A stretch of DNA of 47,520 nucleotides from an uncultured Pelagibacteraceae bacterium (lineage in GTDB: Bacteria > Pseudomonadota > Alphaproteobacteria > Pelagibacterales > Pelagibacteraceae), in assembly GCA_902561075.1 (NCBI GenBank), contig CACEOC010000007.1:1-47520 (forward strand), read 5' to 3'. Of the stretch, positions 37,839-47,520 are shown piece after piece (position 1 is the first letter of the stretch; each line of letters begins with the position of its first letter). The position numbers and the translations under genes were made by a program. The notes under the pieces were generated by a model. The model was given only the letters and a program-made list of their open reading frames with translations, searched no databases and was not told the origin of the DNA.

Positions 37839-39872
37839 ATGATAAAATTAAAAGTAAACGATAAAGAAATAGAGGTAGAAGAGGGTTTAACTGTCTTGCA
37901 AGCATGTGAACAGGCTGGATTTGAGATACCAAGATTTTGTTATCACGAAAAATTATCAATAGCTGGTAATTGTAGAATGTGTCTGGTTGAAATGGAGAAA
38001 TCTCCAAAACCAATAGCATCTTGTGCTATGCCAGCGGCAGAAGGAATGAATATTAAAACAAATACACCCAAAGTTGAAAAATCTAGAAAAGGTGTTATGG
38101 AATTTTTATTAGCAAACCATCCACTTGATTGTCCTGTATGTGATCAAGGAGGTGAGTGTGATTTACAAGATCAATCAATGTTTTATGGAATCGATAAATC
38201 TAGGTTCAAAGAAAACAAAAGACATGTTCCCGAAAAATATATGGGCCCGCTAATAAAGACCCAAATGACCAGATGCATTCATTGTACTAGATGTATTAGA
38301 TTTGCAACAGAGGTTGCTGGAGTGCCAGAGCTTGGAGCAATAGGGAGAGGAGAAGATATGCAGATTACTACATATCTAGAAAAAGCAATGGAGTCTGAAT
38401 TATCTGCAAATGTAATAGATTTGTGCCCAGTAGGAGCATTAACATCGAAACCTTACGTATTTGAAGCAAGACCATGGGAACTAAAAAAAACAGAAACTAT
38501 AGATGTTATGGATGCAGTTGGATCTAATATTAGAGTAGATACATATGGTTGGGAAGTTAAAAGAGTTTTACCAAAAGTAAACGATGATATTAACGAGGAA
38601 TGGATATCTGACAAAACAAGATATGCATGTGATGGTTTAAAAAATCAAAGACTAGATAGCCCCTTTATAAAAAGAAACGGTCAATTTCAAAAAACCTCTT
38701 GGGAAGATGCATATAGCTTAATAAAACTTAAGATAAATCAAACAACGCCAGATAAAATTTCAGGATTTACAGGTGATCTTACAAATATGGAGACACAATT
38801 TGCAGCAAGAGAGTTTTTTGATAAAATCTTAAATTCTAATTATTTAGAATCACGTTCTGAAAATATTTTTGTAGATACAAGTAAAAGAGAAAATTATATA
38901 TTTAATTCATCCATTAACAGCATTGAAGAGAGTGACTTTATCTTATTAGTTGGAACAAATCCAAGATATGAAGCTACAATTTTAAATTCTAGAATTAGAA
39001 AGTCTTATTTAAATAATCGAGCAGAAATTTACTCATTTGGAGATCAAGGCGATTTAACATATCCTTATAAAGTAATAAGTGAAAGCAATAAAGCACTCGA
39101 CCATTTCTTAAGTGGCAATGGAGACTTATATAACAAATTTAAAAATTCATCAAAACCTATGGTAATTTTAGGTTTTTCTTTCTTTTTAGGAAAATCTGCT
39201 AAATACTTTCAGGAAAAATTAAATTCTTTCCAAAAGAATTATATTAATGAAGAGTTTAAAGATTGGAAAATAATAAATGTTTTATCCAAAGACGCTTCAA
39301 CTGTTGGTGCTTTTGATCTTGATATAATTAATACAAGTGATGGGTATAATAAAACTTTAGAGAAATTAAATAATAATGAATTTGAATTAATTTTTCTATT
39401 TGGGCAAGACAATTTAAATTTTTCTAAAAAAAATGAGTTTGTTGTATATATTGGAAGCCACGGTGATAAAGGAGCTGAAACAGCAGATATAGTGCTTCCT
39501 TCTCCAGCCTACACTGAACAGAATGGATATTACACTAATCTTGAAGGAAAAATACAGAAAGCTTACAAGGCAACTTATCCTCCTGGTTCAGCGAAAGAAG
39601 AATGGTTGATTCTGAATGAACTTTCAAAACTAATTCGGAATAAAGTATTATTTAAAGATAGAAATTATTTAGAAGACTCTTTAAAAAATTATCTAAATAC
39701 AAAAAAAAAACATACCCTTCAATCTCCAGAGAATAATAATTTTATTGAGGAACAAATAAAAACAATACAAATTGATTATTTTTACTCAAATGTAATTGCA
39801 AGAGCTTCTAAAACAATGTCTGAGTGTAGAAATTTAAGATTAAATTTTAAAAGCACTGGAACAGAGGGATAA
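37839..39872 (+). CDS. nuoG: NADH-quinone oxidoreductase subunit G
   Basis: 2Fe-2S CYHEKLSIAGNCRMCLVEME; CPVCDQGGECDLQDQ; TRCIHCTRCIRF. Confidence 0.97.
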   Translation: MIKLKVNDKEIEVEEGLTVLQACEQAGFEIPRFCYHEKLSIAGNCRMCLVEMEKSPKPIASCAMPAAEGMNIKTNTPKVEKSRKGVMEFLLANHPLDCPVCDQGGECDLQDQSMFYGIDKSRFKENKRHVPEKYMGPLIKTQMTRCIHCTRCIRFATEVAGVPELGAIGRGEDMQITTYLEKAMESELSANVIDLCPVGALTSKPYVFEARPWELKKTETIDVMDAVGSNIRVDTYGWEVKRVLPKVNDDINEEWISDKTRYACDGLKNQRLDSPFIKRNGQFQKTSWEDAYSLIKLKINQTTPDKISGFTGDLTNMETQFAAREFFDKILNSNYLESRSENIFVDTSKRENYIFNSSINSIEESDFILLVGTNPRYEATILNSRIRKSYLNNRAEIYSFGDQGDLTYPYKVISESNKALDHFLSGNGDLYNKFKNSSKPMVILGFSFFLGKSAKYFQEKLNSFQKNYINEEFKDWKIINVLSKDASTVGAFDLDIINTSDGYNKTLEKLNNNEFELIFLFGQDNLNFSKKNEFVVYIGSHGDKGAETADIVLPSPAYTEQNGYYTNLEGKIQKAYKATYPPGSAKEEWLILNELSKLIRNKVLFKDRNYLEDSLKNYLNTKKKHTLQSPENNNFIEEQIKTIQIDYFYSNVIARASKTMSECRNLRLNFKSTGTEG

Positions 39873-40877
39873 ATGTCTTTTTATTATTTAGAGGTATTAT
39901 TTGTTGAAACTTACAAAATTCTATTTTTAATACTACCTATACTTACAGCGGTAGCTTTAATTGTATGGTTAGATAGAAGAGTTTGGGCTTTTGTTCAAAA
40001 AAGAAGGGGGCCAAATGTAGTTGGTCCTTTTGGTCTTTTTCAATCGTTGGCGGATGCTTTAAAATATATTTTTAAAGAAATTATAATTCCAGCGACCTCT
40101 AATAAAATAATTTTTATTTTAGCACCGATTGTAACTATGACTTTAGCCCTAATTGCTTGGGCAGTAATACCATTTGGTGAAAATTTAGTTTTAGCAGATA
40201 TAAATGTTGGTATACTTTATATATTTGCTGTCTCCTCTTTGGGTGTCTATGGAATAATCATGGGCGGATGGGCCTCAAATTCGAAATATCCTTTTTTTGG
40301 ATCAATTAGATCTGCAGCTCAAATGGTGTCCTATGAAGTTTCAATTGGAGTAATAATTATTAATGTATTACTCTGCGTTGGTTCTTTAAATTTAACAGAC
40401 ATTGTTTTAGCTCAACAAAATTTATGGTTTATTGTTCCTTTATTTCCGATGTTTGTTATTTTTTTTATATCTGCTTTAGCTGAAACCAACAGACCACCAT
40501 TTGACTTACCAGAAGCTGAGGCTGAACTTGTTGCAGGTTATCAAACTGAATATTCTGGAATGATGTATGCAATGTTTTGGTTAGGTGAGTATGCAAATAT
40601 TTTGCTAATGTGTGCTATAGGTTCAATACTCTTTTTAGGAGGTTGGCTTTCACCAATAGATGTTTACCCATTGAATACCTTTCCTGGACCCTTATGGCTG
40701 ACATTAAAAATAATACTATTATTTGTATTATTTGCTCTGGTTAAAGCTATTGTTCCAAGATATAGATATGACCAACTTATGAAACTAGGATGGAAAATAT
40801 TTCTGCCTTTTTCCTTATTTTACGTAGTTTTAACATCTGGTTTCTTGCTTTATTTTGATCTATTACCGAATAAATAA
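39873..40877 (+). CDS. nuoH: NADH-quinone oxidoreductase subunit H
   Basis: [46 protein letters not shown]. Confidence 0.98.
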   Translation: MSFYYLEVLFVETYKILFLILPILTAVALIVWLDRRVWAFVQKRRGPNVVGPFGLFQSLADALKYIFKEIIIPATSNKIIFILAPIVTMTLALIAWAVIPFGENLVLADINVGILYIFAVSSLGVYGIIMGGWASNSKYPFFGSIRSAAQMVSYEVSIGVIIINVLLCVGSLNLTDIVLAQQNLWFIVPLFPMFVIFFISALAETNRPPFDLPEAEAELVAGYQTEYSGMMYAMFWLGEYANILLMCAIGSILFLGGWLSPIDVYPLNTFPGPLWLTLKIILLFVLFALVKAIVPRYRYDQLMKLGWKIFLPFSLFYVVLTSGFLLYFDLLPNK

Positions 40878-40878
40878 A

Positions 40879-41364
40879 ATGAAAATTAAAAGAATATTAA
40901 AAACAGTTTTCTTAGTAGAATTTATAGTTGGACTTGCTATTGCGATTAAAGAAACCTTTAAAAAGAAAAAGACAATTAATTATCCTTTTGAGAAAGGTAC
41001 AATTAGCCCACGTGCTAGGGGCGAACATGCATTGAGAAGATATCCAAATGGTGAAGAAAGATGCATTGCATGTAAGTTGTGCGAAGCAGTTTGTCCTGCT
41101 CAAGCGATAACAATTGAATCTACAGAAAGAGAAGATGGTAGTAGAAAAACTACGAGGTACGATATAGACATGCTGAAGTGTATATATTGTGGTTTATGCG
41201 AAGAATCTTGTCCTGTCGACGCAATTGTTCAAGGACCAAATTTTGAATTTGCGACAGAAACACGAGAAGAATTATTCTATAATAAGGAAAAATTATTAGA
41301 AAACGGCGACAGGTGGGAAAATATTCTATCAGCTAATATTAAAGCTGATAACGCTCACAGATAA
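40879..41364 (+). CDS. nuoI: NADH-quinone oxidoreductase subunit I
   Basis: Two 4Fe-4S motifs [19 protein letters not shown] and [16 protein letters not shown]. Start moved to MKIKRILK just after the nuoH stop. Confidence 0.97.
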   Translation: MKIKRILKTVFLVEFIVGLAIAIKETFKKKKTINYPFEKGTISPRARGEHALRRYPNGEERCIACKLCEAVCPAQAITIESTEREDGSRKTTRYDIDMLKCIYCGLCEESCPVDAIVQGPNFEFATETREELFYNKEKLLENGDRWENILSANIKADNAHR

Positions 41365-41368
41365 TTTA

Positions 41369-42013
41369 ATGATCATCCAATCAATATTCTTTTATATTTT
41401 TTCATTTATTGCAATTGTATCTGCAATAATGGTAACTGTTTCTAGAAATACCGTTCACTCTGTTTTTTTTTTAATTTTAGATTTTGTAAGCATATCCTGT
41501 TTATTTATTATGGGTGGTGCAGAATTTTTAGGAATGATAATGTTAATAGTTTACGTTGGAGCTGTTGCGGTTTTGTTTTTATTTGTTGTTATGATGTTAA
41601 ATGTTGCACAACAAGAAAATGCTTGGTTTCAAAGTAAAAAAAGTAAAGAAAAAACAAGTTCACACATACCTATTGGATTTTTAATAAGTGTAATTATATT
41701 TTTCGAATTGATAATTGTAGTGGGTGGTTGGAAATTCAAACCAGAATTATCAACCGATTTAAACTTATCCCTTAGCATAGGAGAAACAAATACACATTCT
41801 ATTGGCTCAGTCTTATATACAGATTACATACATTTATTTCAAATTTCAGGAATGATTTTGCTTGTTTCAATGATTGGAGCAATCGTACTAACTTATCAAA
41901 AAAGAGAAGGTCTAAAAAGACAAAGTTATTTTAAACAAATCTCCAGAGAAAGAGACACCAGTATTGAAATTGTTGATGTTGAAAAAAATAAAGGAGTTAA
42001 GATCGATGCTTGA
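41369..42013 (+). CDS. nuoJ: NADH-quinone oxidoreductase subunit J
   Basis: [57 protein letters not shown]. Confidence 0.97.
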   Translation: MIIQSIFFYIFSFIAIVSAIMVTVSRNTVHSVFFLILDFVSISCLFIMGGAEFLGMIMLIVYVGAVAVLFLFVVMMLNVAQQENAWFQSKKSKEKTSSHIPIGFLISVIIFFELIIVVGGWKFKPELSTDLNLSLSIGETNTHSIGSVLYTDYIHLFQISGMILLVSMIGAIVLTYQKREGLKRQSYFKQISRERDTSIEIVDVEKNKGVKIDA

Positions 42014-42317
42014 AATTGGACTAGGTCATTATTTAACTTTAGGAGCAATAATTTTTACAATTGGTATCGCTGGTATTTTTTTAAATAGAAAAAATATCAT
42101 AGTCATATTAATGAGTATTGAATTGATATTACTTGCTGTAAACATAAACTTAGTATCATTTTCAGCATTTTTGAATGATCTGACAGGTCAAATTTTCACT
42201 TTATTTATTTTAACTGTTGCAGCAGCTGAAGCTGCAATCGGTCTTGCTATAATTGTAGTCTATTTCAGAAATTCAGGGACTATACGTGTTGAAGAAATTG
42301 ATAAATTAAAAGGATAA
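42006..42317 (+). CDS. nuoK: NADH-quinone oxidoreductase subunit K
   Basis: [50 protein letters not shown]; start moved to 42006, overlapping the nuoJ end. Confidence 0.97.
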   Translation: MLEIGLGHYLTLGAIIFTIGIAGIFLNRKNIIVILMSIELILLAVNINLVSFSAFLNDLTGQIFTLFILTVAAAEAAIGLAIIVVYFRNSGTIRVEEIDKLKG

Positions 42318-42318
42318 T

Positions 42319-44232
42319 ATGGAATATTTCATAATTTTTCTTCCATTATTAGGATCTATACTCTCAGGTTTCTTCGGCAGCAAAATAGGTCACAGAAATT
42401 CAGAAATCCTAACTTCTTCTTTTGTATCAGTATCATCAATATTATCTTTAGTAATTTTTTACTCAGTTATAACAAGTGGATATGAAAATAATTTGCATTT
42501 GGCTACCTGGGTAAATTCTGGGTCTTTAAATGTAAATTGGTCTATAAAAATTGATGCGCTTTCATCTGTAATGTTAGTGGTAGTTACATTTATATCATCT
42601 CTAGTTCATATTTACTCAATAGGGTACATGTCACATGATCCTCATAAACCAAGATTCATGGCCTATCTATCACTATTTACATTTGCAATGTTAACTTTGG
42701 TTACCTCTGACAATTTTCTTCAATTATTTTTTGGTTGGGAGGGTGTTGGGGTATGTTCTTATTTTTTAATTGGTTTTTGGTTCAAAAAAGATACTGCTAA
42801 TGCTGCAGCCATTAAAGCTTTTATAGTAAATAGAGTTGGTGATTTTGGATTAGCTCTTGGGATTTTTTTAATATTTTATTTGTGTGGTTCTATTAATTAT
42901 AATGAAGTATTTAATTCAATTCCTAAATTAGATCAAAATAATATAAATTTTCTTGGATTTGATTTAAATCCTATTAGTTTAATTTGTATTCTTTTATTTA
43001 TTGGTGCCATGGGTAAATCTGCTCAATTTTTTTTACATACATGGCTGCCAGATGCTATGGAAGGGCCAACCCCAGTTTCAGCATTAATTCATGCTGCAAC
43101 TATGGTTACAGCAGGTGTATTTTTAGTTGTAAGATGCTCACCGATATTTGAATTTTCACCTTTAGCTTTATCTATTGTTACAATTGTAGGAATGACGACA
43201 GCTTTATTTGCTGCAAGTGTTGCTATGGTTCAAAATGACATTAAAAAAATAATTGCATACTCAACATGTAGCCAATTAGGATATATGTTTTTTGCTGCTG
43301 GCGTAGGTGCTTACAATGTTGCTATGTTTCATTTATTTACTCATGCATTTTTTAAAGCGTTATTATTTTTAGGTGCCGGGTCTGTTATACATGCTTTTAA
43401 AGATGAACAAGATATTTCATTAATGGGAGGTGCTAGAAAAAAATTACCTTATACTTATATTTTAATGATAGTAGGTACACTGGCCTTAACTGGATTCCCA
43501 TTGTTATCTGGTTTTTACTCTAAAGATGCAATTATAGAGTTTGCATTCTTAAGCGGAACAAGTCTTGGTTATTTTGCGTCAACAATTGGTATTTTTACAG
43601 CTTTTCTTACATCTATATATTCTTGGAGACTAGTTTTTAAAACTTTTCACGGAACATTTAATAATAAAAATATTTCTTTAAATGAATTGCATGAGTCACC
43701 ATTAGTTATGTTAATTCCTTTGTTTATTCTGTCCCTTGGAGCAATATTTTCAGGTATAGCTTTTAAAGATTTATTAATTGGCACAGAAAGTTCTGTTCAA
43801 TTTTGGAAGTCTTCAATCTATTTTATAGAACCGTTAAGTTCAGATCATCCACCTTTATGGTTTTTATTACTTACCCCAACACTTGTTACTTTATCAATAC
43901 CAATTTCTTTTTATATGTTTGTTAAAAATAAACAAGTTCCTGAATATTTAGCGAGTTCTAATGAGCCACTTTATACATTTTTAAAAAATAAATGGTATTT
44001 TGATGAGTTATACGATTTTTTACTTGTTAGACCATCAAAAAAAATAGGTCATTATTTTTGGAAAAAAGTAGATGGTTCAATAATTGATAAGTTTGGACCA
44101 GATGGTATTTCAAACATAATTAAAAAAATTTCTTTTAAAGCAGTAAAATTTCAATCAGGTTTTATTTACCAGTATGCATTTATTATGTTGCTCGGATTTT
44201 CAATAATATTAACAATTTTAATTATTAATTAA
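42319..44232 (+). CDS. nuoL: NADH-quinone oxidoreductase subunit L
   Basis: LQLFFGWEGVGVCSYFLIGFW; LHTWLPDAMEGPTPVSALIHAATMVTAGVFLVVR. Confidence 0.98.
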   Translation: MEYFIIFLPLLGSILSGFFGSKIGHRNSEILTSSFVSVSSILSLVIFYSVITSGYENNLHLATWVNSGSLNVNWSIKIDALSSVMLVVVTFISSLVHIYSIGYMSHDPHKPRFMAYLSLFTFAMLTLVTSDNFLQLFFGWEGVGVCSYFLIGFWFKKDTANAAAIKAFIVNRVGDFGLALGIFLIFYLCGSINYNEVFNSIPKLDQNNINFLGFDLNPISLICILLFIGAMGKSAQFFLHTWLPDAMEGPTPVSALIHAATMVTAGVFLVVRCSPIFEFSPLALSIVTIVGMTTALFAASVAMVQNDIKKIIAYSTCSQLGYMFFAAGVGAYNVAMFHLFTHAFFKALLFLGAGSVIHAFKDEQDISLMGGARKKLPYTYILMIVGTLALTGFPLLSGFYSKDAIIEFAFLSGTSLGYFASTIGIFTAFLTSIYSWRLVFKTFHGTFNNKNISLNELHESPLVMLIPLFILSLGAIFSGIAFKDLLIGTESSVQFWKSSIYFIEPLSSDHPPLWFLLLTPTLVTLSIPISFYMFVKNKQVPEYLASSNEPLYTFLKNKWYFDELYDFLLVRPSKKIGHYFWKKVDGSIIDKFGPDGISNIIKKISFKAVKFQSGFIYQYAFIMLLGFSIILTILIIN

Positions 44233-45719
44233 TGAACTTTCCAATTTTGTCATCTTTAATATTACTCCCAATAGTTGGAGCATTATTCATATTTTTTATT
44301 AATTCTGACAAAAATAATAAATCAACTAAATATGTATCACTATTTATTTCATTAGCTAATTTACTTTTATCTTTATATTTATGGCTAGTTTTTAATAAAG
44401 ATACCTCAAATTTTCAATTTGTTGAAAATAGAGAATGGTTAGGGATAATTAATTATAAAGTTGGCATTGATGGTATTTCAATACTTTTTGTTATTTTAAC
44501 TACTTTTATAACTCCTCTTTGTATTTTATCAGTAAACTCTACAATTAAATATAGGCTCAAAGAGTTTTTGATATCTATTTTGGTTATGGAGTCATTAATG
44601 ATTGGGGTTTTTTGCTCATTAGATTTAGTAATTTTTTACCTATTCTTTGAGGGCGGTTTAATTCCAATGTTTCTTATAATTGGTATTTGGGGTGGTGAAA
44701 GAAGAGTTTATTCAGCATTCAAATTTTTCTTATATACTCTATTAGGCTCTGTATTGATGTTAGTAGCAATTATAACAATATATTGGGTAACCGGCACAAC
44801 TGATGTTGTTGAGCTATATTCAATTGGTATTCCAAAAGAGTTACAAAATATATTGTGGCTAGCTTTTTTTAGTTCTTTTGCAGTCAAAACCCCTATGTGG
44901 CCAGTGCATACATGGTTACCTGATGCACATGTAGAAGCTCCAACTGCTGGATCAGTTTTACTTGCTGCTATACTGCTAAAAATGGCAGGGTATGGATTTA
45001 TTAGATTTTCATTAGGGTTGTTTCCTATCGCATCGGAATATTTTATACCATTCGTTTACACTCTAAGTATTGTAGCAATTATTTACACTTCTCTCGTTGC
45101 TTTAATGCAAGAAGATATGAAAAAACTTATTGCTTACTCCTCTGTTGCTCATATGGGATTTGTAACGTTAGGGATTTTTACTATGACACAACAAGGTATT
45201 GAGGGAAGTATTTTTCAAATGATAAGTCATGGTTTAGTTTCGGCGGCGCTTTTTTTATGTGTTGGTGTAGTCTATGAAAGAAAACACACTCGTTTGATAA
45301 AGGATTACGGAGGTTTAGTATCTGAAATGCCTAAATATGCGATTGTATTTATGGTGTTTACTCTGGGAGCTGTAGGCTTACCTGGAACAACTGGTTTTAT
45401 TGGTGAATTTTTGATTTTAATGGGAACATTTAAAAAAAGTTTTATAGCAGCGATATTGGCAAGCATAGGAGTAATTTTAAGCGCTGCATATATGTTGTGG
45501 CTTTATAGAAGAGTAGTATTTGGTAGATTAAATAATGCAAACTTGAAAGGGATATTGGATTTAAATAAATCTGAAACTTTAATTCTTTGGATATTAGCAG
45601 TCCCAACAGTTTTTTTTGGATTTTATCCTGAGCCATTATTTGGAACAATAGAGACTTCCGTGAGTGAATTTTTAATACAATATAATGTTAATATAAATTT
45701 GTACGTAACCGAAAAATAA
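44232..45719 (+). CDS. nuoM: NADH-quinone oxidoreductase subunit M
   Basis: FFEGGLIPMFLIIGIWGGERRVYSAFKFFLYTLLGS; VHTWLPDAHVEAPTAGSVLLAAILLKMAGYG. Confidence 0.98.
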   Translation: MNFPILSSLILLPIVGALFIFFINSDKNNKSTKYVSLFISLANLLLSLYLWLVFNKDTSNFQFVENREWLGIINYKVGIDGISILFVILTTFITPLCILSVNSTIKYRLKEFLISILVMESLMIGVFCSLDLVIFYLFFEGGLIPMFLIIGIWGGERRVYSAFKFFLYTLLGSVLMLVAIITIYWVTGTTDVVELYSIGIPKELQNILWLAFFSSFAVKTPMWPVHTWLPDAHVEAPTAGSVLLAAILLKMAGYGFIRFSLGLFPIASEYFIPFVYTLSIVAIIYTSLVALMQEDMKKLIAYSSVAHMGFVTLGIFTMTQQGIEGSIFQMISHGLVSAALFLCVGVVYERKHTRLIKDYGGLVSEMPKYAIVFMVFTLGAVGLPGTTGFIGEFLILMGTFKKSFIAAILASIGVILSAAYMLWLYRRVVFGRLNNANLKGILDLNKSETLILWILAVPTVFFGFYPEPLFGTIETSVSEFLIQYNVNINLYVTEK

Positions 45720-45725
45720 TAAACT

Positions 45726-47141
45726 ATGACTAATTTAAATTTTATTTATTCAGAATTGACTTTAGCTTTTTCGATTATGCTTCTGTTAATAATAGGTGTT
45801 TTTAAAAAAAAAAGCTCAAGTTTAATTTACAATTTATCTATATTAACATTGTTAATTATATTTATTTTAAGTCTTAGCTTATTTGGAAAAAATTCAACAT
45901 CACTTTTTATAAATAGTTATAAAATTGATTACTTATCAACTTTCATGAAAGGTTTGTTATATTTGTCTGGAATATTTGTGATGCTTTCATCAACCAGATA
46001 TTTAATTTTATTTCAGATTTTTAAAATTGAATATCCAATTCTCTTACTGAGCTCAATATTGGGAATGTCTATTATGATCAGCTCAAATGACTTAATTGTT
46101 TTTTATATGGGGCTTGAATTGCAATCTTTGGCCTTATACGTATTAGCATCTTTTAAAAGAGAAAATCCGCTTTCTGCAGAATCGGGTTTAAAGTATTTTG
46201 TTTTAAGTGCACTATCTTCAGGTCTTTTATTATATGGATGTTCGTTAATATACGGATATGCTGGTTCAACTAATTTTGATATTATTTCGAGTAATATAAA
46301 TTCAGTAAATTATGGTTTAACATTAGGAATAGTTTTTATATTAGTAGGTTTAGCTTTTAAAATTTCAGCAGTTCCATTTCACATGTGGGCTCCTGATGTC
46401 TATCAAGGTTCACCAACATCAGTAACAATATTTTTTGCAATTCTTCCAAAAATTGCAGCCCTAACGGTTTTTATAAGATTTTTGTATATTCCTTTTATAA
46501 ATTTAATCGACCAATGGCAGGTTATAATTATTTTTTTATCAATAGCATCAATGATATTTGGAGCTGTGGCAGCTATAGGTCAAAAAAATTTAAAACGTCT
46601 TATGGCGTATAGTTCAATTAGTCATATGGGTTTTGCTTTAGCAGGCTTAGCAGTAGGCACAAATGAGGGGATTCAAAGCTCGATTACGTATATGTCATTA
46701 TACGTAATAATGAATCTTTCATTTTTCAGTAGTTTATTTATGCTAAAAATTAATCAAAAATATTATGAAACAATAGACGATCTATCTGGATTATCAAAAA
46801 ATCACCCAATGCTATCGCTTGCTATGTTAGTATCTTTATTTTCTTTAGCTGGTATACCTCCATTGGCAGGTTTCTTCGCAAAATTTTACATTTTCATGGC
46901 TGTAATTGAGCAAGAAATGTATTTTCTTGCAATTGTAGGTCTTTTGTCAACCGTAGTTGCAGCTTTTTATTATCTAAGAATAATTAAAACAATTTATTTT
47001 GACGAGGAAAAACAAAAATACGACAAAGATCATAATTTAGGATTGAAGTTAAGTTTGATATTGTCAACACTAATAATTGCAACTTATTTTATATATCCAA
47101 GTGGTTTAATATCAATAATTTCAAAAATAATAATAATTTAA
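45726..47141 (+). CDS. nuoN: NADH-quinone oxidoreductase subunit N
   Basis: MGLELQSLALYVLASFKRENPLSAESGLKYFVLSALSSGLLLYG; PFHMWAPDVYQGSPTSVTIFFAILPKIAAL. Confidence 0.98.
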   Translation: MTNLNFIYSELTLAFSIMLLLIIGVFKKKSSSLIYNLSILTLLIIFILSLSLFGKNSTSLFINSYKIDYLSTFMKGLLYLSGIFVMLSSTRYLILFQIFKIEYPILLLSSILGMSIMISSNDLIVFYMGLELQSLALYVLASFKRENPLSAESGLKYFVLSALSSGLLLYGCSLIYGYAGSTNFDIISSNINSVNYGLTLGIVFILVGLAFKISAVPFHMWAPDVYQGSPTSVTIFFAILPKIAALTVFIRFLYIPFINLIDQWQVIIIFLSIASMIFGAVAAIGQKNLKRLMAYSSISHMGFALAGLAVGTNEGIQSSITYMSLYVIMNLSFFSSLFMLKINQKYYETIDDLSGLSKNHPMLSLAMLVSLFSLAGIPPLAGFFAKFYIFMAVIEQEMYFLAIVGLLSTVVAAFYYLRIIKTIYFDEEKQKYDKDHNLGLKLSLILSTLIIATYFIYPSGLISIISKIIII

Positions 47142-47520
47142 ATGCCTTTAGCTATATTTAAATTTAAAAAAATAAAGAGTACAAACGATAGAGCTATACA
47201 AAATATAAAGAGGGGCATTCAAAAAGGTATTATTGTTTCCGATCAACAAACTTCAGGTAGAGGAACATATGGTAAAAAATGGGTATCTTTTAAAGGAAAT
47301 CTTTTTGTGTCTTTTTTTTTTGAAATTAAAAAAAAAATTAATTTAAAAAGAATTACTCTAATTAATTTTAATATAATTAAAGAATGTCTTCAAAAATTTA
47401 TTTCTAAAAAAATTATAAAAAAATACCCAAATGACTTAATGGTCAATAACAAGAAAATATGTGGAATTTTGCAAGAAATTATAAATTTTGAGAATAAAAA
47501 ATATTTGATTGTTGGAATAG
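47142..47520 (+). CDS. birA: Biotin--[acetyl-CoA-carboxylase] ligase, 3' truncated by window edge
   Basis: Manual translation MPLAIFKFKKIKSTNDRAIQ...GIIVSDQQTSGRGTYGKKWVSFKGNLFVSFFF...KKYPNDLMVNNKKICGILQE matches BirA catalytic motifs. Confidence 0.92.
   Translation, partial: MPLAIFKFKKIKSTNDRAIQNIKRGIQKGIIVSDQQTSGRGTYGKKWVSFKGNLFVSFFFEIKKKINLKRITLINFNIIKECLQKFISKKIIKKYPNDLMVNNKKICGILQEIINFENKKYLIVGI

Noticed and set aside
33247-47141. nuoA-N operon examined for inserted or missing genes
   Set aside because: All 14 subunits in canonical order with tight junctions; ordinary core locus.
1-47520. CRISPR arrays, IS elements, prophage, toxin-antitoxin or rRNA genes
   Set aside because: No regularly spaced repeats, transposase or integrase motifs, or rRNA sequence seen on either strand.

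Overview
AT-rich, densely packed bacterial chromosome segment. Gene content and style are consistent with a SAR11/Pelagibacterales-type alphaproteobacterium (inference from sequence only). From left to right: the 3' part of sulfoacetaldehyde acetyltransferase (xsc); a small surface-polysaccharide cassette (methyltransferase, GT2, nucleotide-sugar dehydrogenase, large membrane protein); Bcp peroxiredoxin; a putatively Tat-exported MsrB; a small basic protein with an unusual tandem-hairpin leader; an MFS/BT1-like transporter flanked by a degraded copy of the 3' end of the next gene; a circularly permuted ATP-grasp gene divergent from an operon of proteasome-type protease, secreted unknown, cupredoxin and FAD oxidoreductase; DoxX; sodB; an M23/SDR/TerC/GMC block; a TRAP transporter with an internal hairpin, then NCS1 permease, SDR and DUF3047-like genes; ybgC-like thioesterase; type-5-like UDG; tRNA-Leu then tig, clpP, clpX, lon; tRNA-Val and tRNA-Asp; a complete nuoA-N operon; and the 5' part of birA. 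Most of the window is ordinary core genome. The least explained region is about 7.4-13.9 kb. Three very small membrane-protein ORFs missing from the supplied ORF track were found by manual translation. All assignments are by eye, with no database search.
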